A stretch of DNA of 6,208 nucleotides, from NCBI GenBank assembly GCA_027295745.1, contig JAPUKI010000151.1:1-6208 (forward strand), in the 5' to 3' direction. Positions within the stretch are counted from its first letter, which is position 1. The number at the start of each line of letters is the position of its first letter. Positions 5,803 through 6,208 of the stretch are shown in pieces. The DNA is from Acidobacteriota bacterium (GTDB taxonomy: Bacteria; Acidobacteriota; UBA6911; RPQK01; JADFOI01). The translations under genes and the position numbers were made by a program. The notes beneath the pieces were generated by a model that saw only the letters and a list, made by a program, of their open reading frames with translations, was not told the origin of the DNA and made no database searches.

Positions 5803-6208
5803 TCACCCGAAAATCTTCCCCCTACTAACTGACATTTCATCCAAGCGCCTGGCCGCTGCGTCCAGATCACCTTCGCTGACAATGTTGTATCTCTCGAAAA
5901 CCGAACGCGTCTTATGCCCTGTCATTTGCATAGCCACGCGCTCAGGAATGCCTGCCCTCACCAGGTTCCTTACGGCTGTTCTCCGAAAGTCATGAGGGAT
6001 GCGTCCGGGCACTCCCGCTTTCTTACAGGCCGTTTTCCATGCCTTCCGAAAGTCCCGTATAGGCCAGATCTTACCAGTACGGGTGTGACGGTAGAAAACC
6101 CAAGGGATTACTTTACCTTCTTCACGCTGAAGCTTCAATGTGCGTTCCTTCTGGTTCTCAAGTAGTTCTCTCAGTTCCCGGGTAAATGGGAAGATACGCC
6201 CTTCGTCA
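5803..6208 (-). CDS. tyrosine recombinase / phage integrase, C-terminal catalytic part (5' end outside window)
   Basis: This is the catalytic C-terminus of a site-specific tyrosine recombinase, the enzyme class that integrates and excises phages and genomic islands. The frame is open to the right edge from 6207, giving 134 visible residues. Numbering from there, RIFPFT (4-9) is the beta strand before the catalytic helices. The HxxR box is IPHDFRRT (70-77; His72, Arg75), the second conserved histidine is in TGHKT (His98), and the nucleophile is in FERYNI (Tyr107). The first catalytic arginine and the N-terminal DNA-binding domain lie outside the window. About 27 residues follow the tyrosine, which is normal for the family. 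All visible catalytic residues are present, so this part is not decayed, unlike the genes downstream of it. Its wording (NLVRAGIPERVAMQMTGHKT) matches a common integrase type found in genomic islands. No attachment site is recognisable nearby. Confidence 0.92.
   Translation of the reverse strand, partial: DEGRIFPFTRELRELLENQKERTLKLQREEGKVIPWVFYRHTRTGKIWPIRDFRKAWKTACKKAGVPGRIPHDFRRTAVRNLVRAGIPERVAMQMTGHKTRSVFERYNIVSEGDLDAAARRLDEMSVSRGKIFG

Overview
This is a bacterial chromosome window of roughly balanced base composition. It encodes a two-component sensor kinase, a sigma-70 family factor, lipoproteins and a tyrosine recombinase. The sigma factor, the kinetochore-like TPR phrases (QGKYAEAEPFF) and the stand-alone Lrp/AsnC ligand-binding domain resemble proteins I associate with environmental Gram-negatives such as Methylomirabilota, Nitrospirota or Desulfobacterota. 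That placement is an impression, and the taxon cannot be fixed from this sequence.

Left part (1-3779, + strand): three co-directional signalling genes. They are the C-terminal part of a histidine kinase that runs in from the left, a 473-residue AAA+ ATPase with an N-terminal winged-helix-like segment, and a 512-residue RpoD-like sigma factor. The ATPase and sigma genes are 15 nt apart and probably cotranscribed. The sigma factor has the conserved regions 1.2 to 4.2 but no region 1.1. It also differs from housekeeping sigma at one residue in the -10 reading helix and one in the -35 reading helix. I infer a dedicated regulatory cassette of sensor, DNA-binding ATPase and alternative sigma factor. 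This is the most interesting content of the window.

Middle (3780-5171): a 353-nt stretch with no convincing gene, a small Cys-rich protein of 87 residues, a decayed gene tail on the - strand, and a TPR lipoprotein containing a perfect 58-bp internal duplication.

Right part (5172-6208): a graveyard. A lipoprotein gene (+) begins 9 nt after the TPR gene but loses its own sequence after about 21 codons. At the same point (about 5245) an Lrp/AsnC-type domain gene on the - strand loses its 3' half. Behind it on the - strand are a small gene broken by an in-frame TAG, a fragment encoding one hydrophobic helix, and the catalytic C-terminal part of a tyrosine recombinase that runs off the right edge. 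The broken small gene and the decayed tail at 4399-4497 encode homologous C-termini, so two copies of one family flank the TPR region. The pattern fits an eroding integrated element or a recombination-prone accessory locus. I found no tRNA, rRNA, CRISPR array or convincing terminator.
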